From Albugo candida (lineage: Eukaryota > Oomycota > Peronosporomycetes > Albuginales > Albuginaceae), in the NCBI GenBank assembly GCA_905220665.1, contig CAJNAR010000007.1, forward strand, positions 248,001 through 312,000: a stretch of DNA of 64,000 nt, written 5' to 3'. The translations under genes were made by a program, and so were the position numbers. How positions within the stretch are numbered: position 1 is the stretch's first letter; each line of letters begins with the position of its first letter. Below are positions 25,991 through 38,197 of this stretch, piece after piece. The notes under the pieces were generated by a model. That model saw nothing but the letters and a program-made list of their open reading frames with translations, did no database searches and had not been told where the DNA came from.

Positions 25991-28900
25991 ATGCAGCTTC
26001 GACATATTACCTCTTTGCTCCCGGCAACAGAAGGCATGTGCAAGGTCACATCCATTGCATTTTCTCCCAACAATCGTCGCTTAGCCGTCGTCACCGTTGA
26101 CAGAGTAGTGCACATGTTTGACGCACAGTCGGGGGAACGTAAAGATAAATTTTCCACTAAAGCGTCTGAAAAAGTACGTCTAAACAACGTTTCCTTTCCA
26201 CTATACAACCCTACCCCTCTTACCGCATCAGGGAGGGAAGACTTACGTAGTCCGCGCACTTGCATTTTCACCTGATTCGGCAAAGTTGGCTGTTGCCCAA
26301 AGCGATAACATTGTGTTTATTTACAAAATTGGCCTCGACTGGAACGATAAAAAAAGTATATGCAATAAGTTTCCCCAAAATGCTTCGGTCACATGTATGA
26401 CATGGCCCAGTGCACACCCGAATGAAGTCATCTTCGGTCTGGCGGACGGTAAAGTCCGCGTCGGTCAATTACGCAGCAATAAAACTGCAACTTTATATTC
26501 GACCGGCTACTATACAGTCGCTCTCAGTACCAATGTTGAAGGCAATGGCGCGGTTTCCGCGCACGCCGATCATTCTATTTACCGCTTTCTTTTCGACGAT
26601 GTAGCGGGCGGAGGAGCGTCTCATATAAAAATAATAACGCATACATGCATTCCATACGCGTTAGCATGGGGAAGTCACATAATTGCTGCAGGAAGTGATC
26701 GTAAAGTTGTGTTTTATGACAAAGAAGGCGATAAAATCCAGGGTTTCGATTATTCCACCGATGATGCATGCGGTGAATTCACTGTCAGTGTCGTTAATCC
26801 TACAGGCGATGCTGTGGTTGTTGGAAATTTTAATTGTTTTTATACATTTTCACAGTCGAAATCGCACGTGTGGGACCTCGTGAGTATAAAACATATAGAA
26901 AATTTGTATACGATAACTTCTTTAGCATGGAAAAACGATGGAAGTCGACTGGCAATTGGCTCACTGTGTGGCGCGATGGATCTCTATGACGCCTGTGTAC
27001 GTCGGTACCGCTACAAAGGCGCGTTTGAGTTCACATACGTCTCCCAAAGTCAAGTGATTGTAAAGAAATTGGCCAATAACGCGAGAATGGTGATCCGATC
27101 TGCTTTCGGGTGTGAAATTGTCAAATTGAATGTGTTTCAAGACCGTTTTCTGGTTGGAAATACTTCCAACACGCTTATCGTTGGCGATTTACAAACCGAA
27201 CAACTCAGCGAAGTCCAATGGCAAAGCACAGGAGCCGAAAAATGTATTGTTGAGAATGAGAATGTTTGCATCGTCTATCAAGCCGGAGAACTGACACTGA
27301 TCGAATACGGACGAAATGAAGTGCTGGGATGCGTGAGGACAGAGCATTTGAATCCTCATCTACTCAGTATCCGAATCAATGAACGACCCAGTTTGGAAGA
27401 AGTGATGAATCAAAGAAGCAAGCATTTGGAGCGCGTTACGGCTATGACGAATAAGAAGATTGCGTACTTGCTGGATCTTCAGACAATTTGTATTAAAGAT
27501 TTGCATTCACACACAAGCGCGACGGTAAATCACGACTGCCGGATCGATTGGTTGGAACTGAATGGCCGTGGGAATCTCCTTTTATTTCGAGATAAACGAC
27601 GGCAACTTCACTTATTTGATGCAGAAGCACAACATCGCGTGACGCTCTTAAATTACTGCAATTATGTACAATGGGTTCCCGACTCGGATGTTGTCGTCGC
27701 ACAGAATCGATCCAATCTATCAGTTTGGTACAATATACGAGCACCCGATAAGGCTACGATCTACCAGATTAAAGGTGACATTGAGCAAATTGAACGAGCA
27801 AACGGCCGGACAGAAGTGATTGTCGACGAAGGGATGAACACGACGACGTATCAGCTGGATGAGGCGCTTATTGCGTTTGGAACTGCGATGGATGATCTTC
27901 AATTGGTACAAGCAATGTCGATATTGGATCCACTTGCCGTTACTGCAGAAACTCAAGCAATGTGGGGACAACTCTGTGAAGAAGCGCTGAAACAGAACGA
28001 TCATCGGATCGCAGAGCGGTGTGCAGCTGCTTTGGGCGATATCTCGCGATCTCGATACCTTTCAAAAGTGAATAAGATCGATTTTACGGAACGAAATAGA
28101 TTGGACGAAGGATTTGTTCATTGGAAAGTACGATCGAAATTGGCGATACTGAAAAACGACTACCGTAGCGCCGAACACGTTTTATTATCGCAAGGTCAAT
28201 TGGAAGAAACCATTGAGATGTATCAGCATTTGCATAAATGGGAGGACGCCATTCGAGTCGCTGAAGCGAAAGGATTCGCGGGAACCGATCAAATGAAGCG
28301 GAATTACTATGAGCATCTCCTCCAAACTCGTCAGGAAGAAAAGATCGCGCTTTTAAAAGTGAAAGAAGGGGATTACGCCAGTGCGGTGACGCTGTATCTG
28401 AAGGGCGGTCTCCCTGCAAAAGCTGCCCAGTTGCTTCAGCAACGAAACATTGGACGTGAACACAAACAAGTCTTGGAAACCGTGGCGGAAGCGCTGTATG
28501 TAGCCGGAATGTATGAGAAAGCAGGAGATCAATACGAGCGAATGGAACAGGAGAGTCGAGCGCTGGCATCATACCTCAAGGCGAATGCGTTCAGGAAGGC
28601 CGTGGATCTCGCTCGAAAGCACTTTCCAGACAAAGTGATTCGTTTAGAAGAAGCTTGGGGAGATTTCTTGGTGTCACAAAAGCAAATGGATATGGCCATC
28701 AATCACTATATCGAAGGGAATGTGCCAACAAAAGCCGTAGAAGCCGCATTAAACTCACGACAATGGGCAAAAGCTGGACAGCTGATTGAGACACTTGAAG
28801 AAGATGTCGCGTTACCGTATTATCGACGATTGGCTCGACATTACCAGGACGCTCAGAATTACGAGCTGGCTGAACGCTGTTTTATCAAAGCTGACGCGGC

Positions 28901-31364
28901 TCGAGACGCTGTGGAAATGTATACGCGCGTGAATAAATGGGACGCCGCGTATCAAATCGCGGTGAATCACATGGATAAATACGAAACAGAACGGCTTTAC
29001 GTGGAGCAAGCACATCGGATGGAGCGTCAAGGAATGTACAAAGAAGCGGAGAAGCTTTTTCTCACCGTAAACGAACCCGATCTAGCGATCAATATGTACA
29101 AAACGCAAAAGAATTACGAGCAAATGATCCGTTTGGTGACGAAATACCGCAAAGAATTGCTCAAAGATACGCATTTGTACCTCGCCCAGCAATTGGAGCA
29201 TGAAAATAATCTCAAAGAAGCCGAGCATCACTTCACTGAAGCAGGAGAATGGCAAGCAGCAGTGAATATGTATCGATCGAATGATTTGTGGGAAGAAGCA
29301 ATTCGTGTGGCGAAATTTCACGGAGGCGTAAATGCATCGAAACGTGTGGCATTTGCATGGGCTATGGATCTCGGTGGTGAACAAGGCTCTAAATTGCTCA
29401 CTCGATTGGGACTCATTGAAGCAGCGATTGATTATGCGATTGAGACTAGCGCTTTCGATCACGCATTCGAATTGGCACGCGGTAATTGTCAGAAGAAATT
29501 GGCCGATGTGCATTTTAAACACGCTCTTTTCCTCGAGGACGAAGAGCGATTCAAAGAAGCAGAACAGGAATTCCTCAAAGCTGGGAAACCCCGGGAAGCT
29601 CTGGACATGTATATTCATCAGCAAGATTGGGAAAACGCAATGAGAATCGCTGAAAACGCTGATCCAGCATCAGTTCCTGACGTCTTCATCGCTCAAGCGC
29701 GCGTCTTTGTGGAACAGAACGACTTCCGACAAGCGGAAAGTCTGTTTATTCGTGGTCACAAGCCCGAGCTCGCGCTGGCTGTGTACATGGAAGCGAAATT
29801 GTGGTCCGATGCGCTTGGAATTGCTCAGCGGTATCTGCCTCATAAGATTGCGGAAGTGAATTCTGCACATCAGAAATTAATTCTCTCTGGCGGTCCGAAG
29901 CAAAAAGAAGAATTGGTAGAAGCGTTTGAAATCTGGGTATCCTGTGAGCAATATGTCCAAGCCATCGACGCGTATTTATCAGTGCAATTGGAACATTTGA
30001 ACAACAATGAAGCCGTCGAAGAGCTCTGGGCACGCGGTGTGGAACTATGCGGAAAGTATGATCGTGGACGATACAAAACCGTTGTGGAAGAAATAGCGTC
30101 TCGGCTATTCAGAATGTCGCGTTTCGACTCTGCTGCCGCGTATTACAAGTCGATTAACAAGGTACAAGAAGCGTTGGATTGCTACTTGCGGACATACAAC
30201 TGGATCGCTGCACAGACACTTTGCGAACAACATGCGCCGGAGCTGCTTCCGCGCCTGGAAAGAGCTCAACAAGCGAGTGCGTTCGGATCGAAATCGGTGG
30301 AGAGCAAAGTCACAGCGGAAACCACCAAAGCGATGGAAAAGAAAGAGAGCAAACAATCCTTTTCGGATGAGAACGCTCCTTCCAGCGCGTTGGAAGCTTG
30401 GATTCAGCGTGGGGAATGGGATAAAGTGCTGACTGCTGCAAGCAAACATGGTCCGAAAGCATTGGCAACCTACTTGGAGCTTCGATGCACGCGTTTGATC
30501 GAGTTGGACGATGTCGATACCGGCGTCACAGTTTTCGCGGAGTATGGAATTCCAGTCGAAGACGCTTCCATTCGAGCGTGTGAACAAGTCATCCGCAAAT
30601 GTCTCGGCTGCAATCAGGGAAGAGAGCGTCAGGAAACCCATTCGAAAGCGCTTCTCGATCTCGTACAAGTATTACGCAAATTCGTCAAAGAGCTCGGATC
30701 GTCCAAGCATTCCGCCAATGCGAAAATGGAAAAGTATTTGCTTCTTGTGCATTACTTTGCCGTCAAGAAGAAAGCGAGTTCGGCTGGATTGCTGGAAATC
30801 AATGCGAAAGTGAGTATCGCGCTCTTGAGACACATCAGAATCCTTCCAGCCGATAAGATGTTCTACTTGGCGGGTGTCGCATCACGGGAAACGAAATGGC
30901 TCAGTGCGGCATTCGTGTACCTGAATCGATATTTGGATCTCAGTGAAGCTATCGACGATAATGCAGACGTCAGTAATCTGGACAATTCCGACTTTATAGG
31001 GACAGACATACCTTCGCCAGTCGATTTCCCACTTCCCGAAACGCATTTTATCATGGAAGAAAGCACGCGTGAAGAGATACGAGATTGGGTGCTTGCGATC
31101 TCAATGGATCAACAAGTTCAGGAGAAGCTCGTGGAACGGAAATGCACACAATGCATGACATCCATATACGAAGCCACATTACAGTGTCCAGAGTGTAAGA
31201 TGACGTCGGAAGCATGCATCCTCACAGGGTACCCCGTGCGTGCGAAAATGACAGTTCATTGTACGATTTGTAAAGCGATTGCAGATAAAGAGATGTGGAA
31301 TCAATGGATCAAGCAATTTGGTAATTGTCCGTGGTGTGATGCTCCTCAGAAGCAGAGTTACTGA
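25991..31364 (+). CDS. IFT172: Intraflagellar transport protein IFT172
   Basis: Two exons (25991-26173, 26232-31364; 58-nt intron) give 1,771 residues against about 1,750 in human. IFT172 is the large peripheral subunit of the IFT-B train that carries cargo in cilia and turns around at the tip. The N-terminus MQLRHITSLL and VTVDRVVHMFD, then TYVVRALAFSPDS, start the WD40 propellers (to about residue 560; GSRLAIGSLCGAMDLYD, QWVPDSDVVVAQNR). The rest is TPR-like helical repeats (EEAIRVAKFHGG, EDEERFKEAEQEF). The C-terminus has paired cysteines (CTQCM, CPECKM, CTICK, CPWC) like a zinc-binding end. Intron placement restores the known N-terminal block. Its stop lies 4 bases beyond the convergent MBOAT stop. 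Confidence 0.96.
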
Positions 31365-32989
31365 TTTTTTGCCATTCTTTGATCGGGAACCAATGAGTAA
31401 AAGACGCAAAGTACCACGCAAGCGATATGACCGACAAAATACAAATTCTTCCACGCGATGATCGCATACGTCAATGACATTGTCTATAAGAGCATGTGAG
31501 GATCTCATCAACGAGGCGAGAAATCTACCTGGAATGGAATGACAAAGTACAGCATTCCCATCACAGACGCAAATGTACCCGCCGCATCGTACATCCATTT
31601 GAATGACGCAAGCTTTCCATTGACAAAGTATGGTCGAATACGTTTGTACGCCAGCCGATTCACAGTGGTCGCAAGCGGAACTAAACCACAGAAAAGCGAT
31701 TAGAAGACGTCAGTAACGGAATGAATACTTACGACTGAGGAAGAAGAGATAGTATCCTGGGTAGAATCCGTGCCAAAATGCCGATACAAAGTATGTGGCG
31801 ATCAACGAATTGTTTGTTCGCGAATAAACGTATCGTTCCAACCAATTTTGCGTTCCTTTGTTCCACGCTCGAAGTGCCTGGCGAATGCTTGGAGATAATT
31901 CAAAGCCGATAATGTCCATGTTATTGATTCCATTCCATCCACGAGGAGATCCGTCTTCATGAAATCCTTCAAATCCAAAGTTTGCAAGCACTGCTGCTCC
32001 CTCAGCTACTTTCCACGCTCCATAATACTTAAATTTGACCAAAAGCAGCGTCAAATACAGCGTCCAAAGGTGCGGGAAAAGCGGTTTGGAAGCTATTTTG
32101 TCGCTGTAAAAGTTGGAGATAGGGAACATGGATCCAAAGTGTGCGTATAGAGCCATACAAAGGACGCCGATAGCACACTTTTTCGAAACTGCGAACGCAT
32201 TCGATGGCCTTTGGATAGCATTTTTGTGACGGAATCGGATTTCTGTGGTGGTGTCCAAATACTCGCGAAATTCAAAGGCGGGTCCAGCGAGGAAGGTAGT
32301 GAAATTATATACGTAGCCGTAGAATTGTATTGGCGTCGGAAGCTGTCTGATTGCGAATTGCTGACGCGAAGCAAGCGCTTTATCGTGCTTTTTATTAGAA
32401 AAAGTCAGATTTAAACTTGATTAATGTATAGGACATACCGATTTCGCTCCTTTTTGGCTTTGTTTTCCATCTGAATAATTGAACGCCAGACTCGTAAGTT
32501 TCATGGTCAGAAGCATTTGAGGACCTGTAAAATCCAATGTCCATCCCATGTAATCCACATAGAGACGATATAAATGCGATGCGGACAAGTAGCTCTGACA
32601 AAGAGATAAGCATATTGGCAATGGAAGGCGAATCGATTTCTTACAAAATTGAAAATGAAGACGCAAACGGGCGCGTACGCTGGCGGAAGCGTACAAAGAA
32701 GGAAGTAGGTGATTGTAGATGTGATAAAAGAATGGATCCAGGCGGATTGTAGCACCAATTGAGCTATTAAGACGCCGACAATCACATCAGTGGTATGCTT
32801 GAATGTAGCCGATGGAATATTGCGATAGATCAGCGCTAAAGGATACACCATAAAAAGACACAGAACATAACGCAATTGATCCATTGCAATTCCCGTTTGA
32901 TTTGACCATTCTGTGATTTTCGAATTGGCAGATTCAAAGCGAAAATAAAAGTTTGAAAGGCAGTTGAATGGCGCAAAGATCGATTCCAT
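31358..32989 (-). CDS. MBOAT lysophospholipid acyltransferase, copy A
   Basis: Five exons (32989-32645, 32594-32439, 32387-31733, 31680-31529, 31483-31358) give 477 residues with introns of 45-52 nt. Membrane-bound O-acyltransferases of this class re-acylate lysophospholipids with acyl-CoA in the ER (Lands cycle). Many hydrophobic segments are visible; family marks are YNFTTFLAGPAFEF, the Asn-containing WNKGTQNWLERYVY and the catalytic-His block FWHGFYPGYYLFF. The pattern resembles MBOAT1/2/5 and LPCAT3 rather than cholesterol or diacylglycerol acyltransferases; head-group preference cannot be told. Its neighbour at 33069 is a paralogue with shared intron sites. Its stop codon sits inside the IFT172 3' end. 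Confidence 0.88.
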
Positions 32990-33068
32990 TGCTATTCCAC
33001 TTTGGAGTCTTTTTGTCCTTATACACCGTATAAGCTAATACATTCTACTGCATGATCGACCGCCTGAA
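32990..33068. promoter_or_regulatory. 79-bp bidirectional promoter between MBOAT paralogues
   Basis: Only 79 bases separate the two start codons of the head-to-head MBOAT genes, so transcription starts and 5' leaders must be packed into this stretch or reach into the opposite gene. It contains no TATA-like consensus I would defend. Confidence 0.55.
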
Positions 33069-34669
33069 ATGATGCAAATCGAATGGCATTCCGTGCTGCT
33101 TCCTTGGCACTTTGAAAATGCAAAGCAATTACTGCACCAAATAGAAAACCACACCAACATCCCATCCGACCAATTAAGTCTTTTATGCTGTTTCTTCCTA
33201 TCATATCCTCTCGCATTCTTCCAAAGCCAAATCCCTTCCATTCCAATCAAACATTATGTGAATGTGTTCATTGGCATCACAATGGCTCAATTTGTGTACA
33301 ATATCGCATGGTTACATTCTCTCTTTACATCGATTGTTACTTATTACATTTTAAAATGGCTTCCGATTCGCTATTCCTGCATTGTGGCCTTCTTATTCAA
33401 CATGGAGTACCTCGCATTTCTCCATATTTTCCGCATGACCAACGATTACAATGGATGGAAAATGGATTGTACGACCTCACAAATGATTATTGTGATCAAA
33501 TTGACCAGTTTTGCGATCAATTTTTACGACGGGCAAGTCAAAACGACCACGAAAACGGACGAAAATGATTCATTGGTACGTCAACATTCATCTTTTCTTC
33601 CAAGCAATTTTTCTCCATCGCCTTTGTACAGCAACTCTCCAGGATGAAAACAATTTGGAAAGCATTGGCTATCACGGAATTGCCTTCTTTGATGGAGTTT
33701 TTGGGCTATATCTTTTGCTTTACAACATTCTTCGCAGGACCTTGCTTTGAGTATCGAATTTACTCGGATGCGGTTCGAGGCTCTCAATTCATTTATTACG
33801 GAAAACGCGTCTCGGTGTCTCTGTTGCGCCCGGCTCTCCGTAAATGCGCAATTGGAGTCTTCTTCATGGTGCTGGTGGCTGCTTTTGGATCGTATAGCGA
33901 TTTGTCAGCTGCGTTTCATCAGGAACTCTCCTTTGGGATGCGAATGATTCGCGTTGTTGTAGCGCTGTTCATCACTCGTTGTAAATACTATTGTGCATGG
34001 AAACTTGCTGAAGGAGCCACTATTCTGACCGGAGCTGGATTCGAGGGATTTGCGAGTGACGGCACTGTCATAGGCTTTGATGGTGTGGATAACATTGATA
34101 TTATTGGGTTTGAGACGGCTCAAAACTTTCGAGGACTTGCGCGTTCTTGGAATAAAGGAACTCAAATGTGGCTTGAACGATACGTGTACAGCCGTACCAA
34201 TACGTTGTTCTTGACGTATCTCTGTTCGGCTGTGTGGCATGGATTCTACCCTGGATACTACATCTTCTTTCTATCACGTAAGTCGACGTCCACTGACTAA
34301 TTCCATTCGCAACACAAAGTCTCTATTTTTCTCTAGTTCCACTGGTCACAACGATTAATCGCCGGGTTCGACGACACATTCGACCGCTTTTTGTGGATAA
34401 TGAAGAGTGTTTGACTCTCAAAAAGCGCATTTACGATTATGTTGGCGTCGTGTGCACGTTGTGCACGATCAATTACCTGGCCGTCTCTTTCGTGGTACGT
34501 GCAATCTCTCACTCTAATGACCATTTTTCAACATCACGTGTAGATGCTCTCGTGGGAAGAATCTCTGCGCAGCTACCAATCGCTATACTTTTATGGCCAC
34601 ATTGCCATCGCATTCACATACTTCATTTCAATGCTGTTTCCATCTCAGTCCAAAGCCAAACAGCTTTGA
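33069..34669 (+). CDS. MBOAT lysophospholipid acyltransferase, copy B
   Basis: Four exons (33069-33575, 33632-34277, 34337-34494, 34544-34669) give 478 residues, one more than copy A. Key blocks are FCFTTFFAGPCFEY, SWNKGTQMWLERYVY and AVWHGFYPGYYIFF with the catalytic His. Three introns coincide with copy A in position and phase (before the QLSRMKT region, after FFLS, and at the last exon, which is 42 codons in both). Copy A has one extra intron, after its IFNF, that is absent here. The two start codons ATGATG at 33069 and 33072 are equivalent. Middle and N-terminal parts differ strongly from copy A, so the duplication is old. Confidence 0.88.
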
Positions 34670-34762
34670 GCCAACAATTTCGGCACTGAATACAATTCTC
34701 CACACGATTCCATGACGCTCCATCCTTTTTTTTCTTTGGAAACTCTATCAAGTCGACCAGAA

Positions 34763-36448
34763 TCAGTGCCCAGTAGCTCGACCCAACCGATTTCTTCTTT
34801 TCGCATTCATTTGCTGCTGATAGGTCTTCACATCACCACGTTCTGCTTCTTCATCAGTATCTGAATCTGGATCTGGATCAACGCACGCCGCATTCTGGAC
34901 CGTCTTTGGCCGTTCTCGTCGCTTCCACTTCTGTTCAATCATCTGCTTTTGCAATCGAACTTCTTGGTCGCGACCTGCTGTTCCACAAGCAATCATCTCT
35001 TGGAGCACATCGGCTTCGTCTTGAGTGAATTCGATCGTCTTCTTCCTCATGAACCCTCCAGTACCAATTTGCTCGTATTCATACTCACTTTCAGAGCCGT
35101 CCTCGGACTCGGACACTTTGCTGAGTTCATACGTGACAGGTGTGGCCTTCCAATCTCGAAACGAGTTCCATTTCAGCTGTACATACGCATCCAACGCGTC
35201 GGGGAACATCCACTCCCCACCAGGATTCTTGAAAATATCAGCAAAACTCGGCGGTAGTGTATGGAAAGTTTCTTCCAATTCGGCCAAAAATCGCTCGGAA
35301 TCGATATGTAAATGCTCATTATCGGCAATCCAGTAACACCCAGGCGTTTTCGTGACTGCTTTGTTAATAAATCGATCTACATACCGAAGGATCATAATGG
35401 CATCATATTCCGTCAGAGCGTTTTCAAGCTCTTTTTGTGCCCGAATCGAGATATTTCGTGCCGAAAGTCGAGATTTTTGGGCAAGAATGTTGTTCATACT
35501 GCCGAGCGTTTGATTTTCTCGAGCACTTTTGCCTTGGATGGATTCACTTTTCGCTGTTTGTGTATTTTTGGTCTTTTTCGGCTGAGATATATTCTGAACG
35601 GATGTCTTACTATTTTCGTCTTTTAACGCTTTACAGGCGTTTTTCAGTTTACTCGATTGATCCCCCGTGTGAATCGCTTTTTCCTGTTTGGTTTCTGCCT
35701 GAACAATTGTCTGAATACGTACCAACTTGCTGGTCTTCTTTCTCTGAGCAAATACGACTTGATCACGCAATGGTTGGTCACGTAATGTCTCCGCAATAGG
35801 TACCGAGCGATCATAGCGATTGCTGTACACTTGATTTGAAGATTTCGATTTCCGGGACATGTAATCTCCTCTCGTGTGTCCCTCTGTGATCACAGAAACA
35901 CTTCTTTGCATTTTCATTTTCAGCATTGTGGTTTTCTGCAATCGTGCTGCTCCTAAAGTCCCCGTAACTTCTTCCATTGAGACCGATGATGGACGCTGTT
36001 CCACTGGCTTGAGAAAGTCCCGAAGGCGATAAAACACGTTTCCGTTCGCGTGCAATTGAGATGGTAATGAAGCAGTGTACGAATGTGATTCCCGTTGATC
36101 TTTTCGGAATTGATGCGTTAGGATGAGTAAACTATTGAGAAATTGGTGCAAAATCACAGCGCGTTCTTTGACAACTCGATCCTTTTTACTTCCAAATAAC
36201 ATTCGCGGCGGAAATGCGAGTTTTTCGACGTTACGAATGTAATTCTGACAGCGTTCTGCGTGGCCTTTCCGGTTGGCTTTCTTTTCAATTCTCATTAAAT
36301 GCAAAACATCGTGCCGCAAATGTCGAAATTCAGAACAGCGTCTTCTAATCCGCCACTGCTCGTGATCTTGCTGGACCTGTATTACGTACACGATGCGATC
36401 ATCAATTGTGAACTCGATATGGTCAATGGATACAGATAATCTGCTCAT
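34763..36448 (-). CDS. PX-domain protein with unknown C-terminal region
   Basis: A single exon of 561 residues. The N-terminal 1-130 is a PX domain: DDRIVYVIQVQQDHEQW, IRRRCSEFRHLRHDVL, then the proline-loop AFPPRMLFGS and VKERAVILHQFLNSLL. PX domains bind phosphoinositides, usually PI3P on endosomes. A basic, Ser/Lys-rich linker (about 150-330) looks disordered. A compact region about 335-450 (YDAIMILRYVDRFINK, GCYWIADNEHLHIDSERF, WNSFRDWKA) matches nothing I know. The end is charged with D/E runs (DPDPDSDTDEEAE). The RYSDF-type motif is CSEF here. Role beyond membrane binding unknown. It converges on MBOAT copy B with 93 bp between stops. Confidence 0.8.
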   Translation of the reverse strand: MSRLSVSIDHIEFTIDDRIVYVIQVQQDHEQWRIRRRCSEFRHLRHDVLHLMRIEKKANRKGHAERCQNYIRNVEKLAFPPRMLFGSKKDRVVKERAVILHQFLNSLLILTHQFRKDQRESHSYTASLPSQLHANGNVFYRLRDFLKPVEQRPSSVSMEEVTGTLGAARLQKTTMLKMKMQRSVSVITEGHTRGDYMSRKSKSSNQVYSNRYDRSVPIAETLRDQPLRDQVVFAQRKKTSKLVRIQTIVQAETKQEKAIHTGDQSSKLKNACKALKDENSKTSVQNISQPKKTKNTQTAKSESIQGKSARENQTLGSMNNILAQKSRLSARNISIRAQKELENALTEYDAIMILRYVDRFINKAVTKTPGCYWIADNEHLHIDSERFLAELEETFHTLPPSFADIFKNPGGEWMFPDALDAYVQLKWNSFRDWKATPVTYELSKVSESEDGSESEYEYEQIGTGGFMRKKTIEFTQDEADVLQEMIACGTAGRDQEVRLQKQMIEQKWKRRERPKTVQNAACVDPDPDSDTDEEAERGDVKTYQQQMNAKRRNRLGRATGH

Positions 36449-36740
36449 CCTTCGCCGCTTTTCTCCTCTTCAAGTAAACGTAAAGTCACGCAATAAGCAA
36501 AGAAGAATGTAATCGAGTGAGACAAAAAAGTCAGCGCGAAGGCGTCAGCTGTCGTCATATTATTAGCCAATTAACATTCGTCATCAGGTTGGTGAGAAAC
36601 GAGCGTTTCGCAAAGTTTCTGGGCAAAAGCCTCAATGAAGATGCTTTCAGCCAATCGTAATTAAGAGATCTGTCAATACCTTTCATTCAACATATGTTCA
36701 GAAAAACCTCTAGGTATGCGTATCTTGTATACTCTTATTC

Positions 36741-38033
36741 TTAGTGGAAATTGATCGCAATAGGTGATTTGTGAAGAGGTACTTCACCGCCGATGCAAGC
36801 TTCTAAGATGTCGGTGAGTGATTTCTCGTCAAAATTGGGTAGCGAGTACAACCGGTACCGCAATCTACCTTTTTTTTGAACGCGCAGAATCAGCATGGAA
36901 GGGTGTTGTGCGTCAGATGATCCGAGTTTTCGAAGCAATTTATCATTGGACTTTCGTGGCAAATACGCGAAATGCAACTTGCTTCCTCGCTTGAACGTTT
37001 TCCAGACCTTTTCTGCTATTTTGAGTTGTTTCATTTGCTGTTTTTCGTCGTCAGAAACCACGAAAATGGCGCAGATACTGCTTTTTGTTGGATTTGCATC
37101 AGTTCCCGTATTGCAGATTTTTGCTTGATTCTTATAATTCAATTTTTCAAGGGTTTCTCGGAAACGGTTCTTGTGATTCTCAGCAGCGAATTGAAGTAAT
37201 TCGTACTCACCAGGATCACCTTTGTAAAGCTTCATTTCACCATTCCATGCGTATCCAAATGCTGGAAGAGATTTCAAGTCGACTTTATTTTGACGACAGA
37301 CACTTGAATATTTGTCACAATTGAGCCCACCGACTTTGACTTTGCCACCCAAATCAGAGCTGATGGTTGCCATTGTTTTCTTCCACTGAGCATTCTTTTT
37401 GTCGTTCATACTATAAAAGTGTATCAGCCATTCATGCTTTGCGTTTTTCGATGGGAATTTCTTTCTTGAAAGTGTGACGACATTGGGAATCTTATCGTAC
37501 AGCGAACTCTGCGGTTTGGCTTGGCGCTGTCTTTGCTGACCAGATCCGTCCACTCCTCCAAATTGGAATTCCTGGAAGATATTACTGTCGTCTGATCTTC
37601 GTCCTCCACTTTGACCCGATTTTCCAAACATCTTTTCAAATATTGCAAAAGGGTTTATCTTCATTCCGCCTGTGTTAAAGGAGAACGCGCTTCCTTTTCC
37701 GCCTCCGAAGCCTCCATTTCCTTTCTGCCCGCCACCAAAAGCTCTCATCTGATCATATTCTTCCTTCTTTTTCGGATCTGATAGAACCTCATACGCCTCT
37801 GCTACCTCTACAAACTTTTTTTCGGCAACATCACGATCTTTTTCTTCTACTTTATCGGGGTGATATTTCAGTGCAAGCGTTCGATAAGCTTTTTTTAGCT
37901 CGTTGTCCGAGCAACCTTTCTTCACACCAAGGATCGCGTAGTAGTCTTTAGTGCTTTGAATGGAGAGTGTGAACGGGGAAAGACACGATAGGAGCACAAG
38001 TATGCACAGAAATAGCATAGGGAGAGCTCTCAT
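36741..38033 (-). CDS. ER-lumen DnaJ co-chaperone with thioredoxin-like region
   Basis: A single exon of 430 residues. An N-terminal signal peptide ([18 protein letters not shown]) precedes a full J domain at about 29-95: [20 protein letters not shown], then LALKYHPDK with the HPD tripeptide that stimulates Hsp70, and [13 protein letters not shown] Gly/Phe-rich linker follows. The remainder has a thioredoxin-like fold pattern ([38 protein letters not shown]) but no CxxC redox pair at the expected site, so a binding rather than oxidoreductase role is likely. No KDEL-type tail (ends AINFH). Best guess is a partner of BiP; DNAJC16/ERdj5-type proteins are the nearest analogues. It diverges from the helicase gene over 164 bp. 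Confidence 0.85.
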   Translation of the reverse strand: MRALPMLFLCILVLLSCLSPFTLSIQSTKDYYAILGVKKGCSDNELKKAYRTLALKYHPDKVEEKDRDVAEKKFVEVAEAYEVLSDPKKKEEYDQMRAFGGGQKGNGGFGGGKGSAFSFNTGGMKINPFAIFEKMFGKSGQSGGRRSDDSNIFQEFQFGGVDGSGQQRQRQAKPQSSLYDKIPNVVTLSRKKFPSKNAKHEWLIHFYSMNDKKNAQWKKTMATISSDLGGKVKVGGLNCDKYSSVCRQNKVDLKSLPAFGYAWNGEMKLYKGDPGEYELLQFAAENHKNRFRETLEKLNYKNQAKICNTGTDANPTKSSICAIFVVSDDEKQQMKQLKIAEKVWKTFKRGSKLHFAYLPRKSNDKLLRKLGSSDAQHPSMLILRVQKKGRLRYRLYSLPNFDEKSLTDILEACIGGEVPLHKSPIAINFH

Positions 38034-38197
38034 GCTACGTCCGCGATGGCGCCAATTGCAAAATGTCTGCGTTTAGACACGAATGACATCGAAAATTCTC
38101 GACTGTTAAAAAACTGTTACATGTTCGATAATAGTATCCTAACAGCAACGTATCAATTGGTTGGAAGCGAATCGCATGATTTCTTGCAAGCTTTAGT

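Noticed and set aside
30105..30668. 187-codon minus-strand open frame, and similar ones at 29082-29624 and 28084-28572
   Set aside because: All lie antisense inside the strongly conserved IFT172 coding exon and have no coherent protein pattern; they are shadows.
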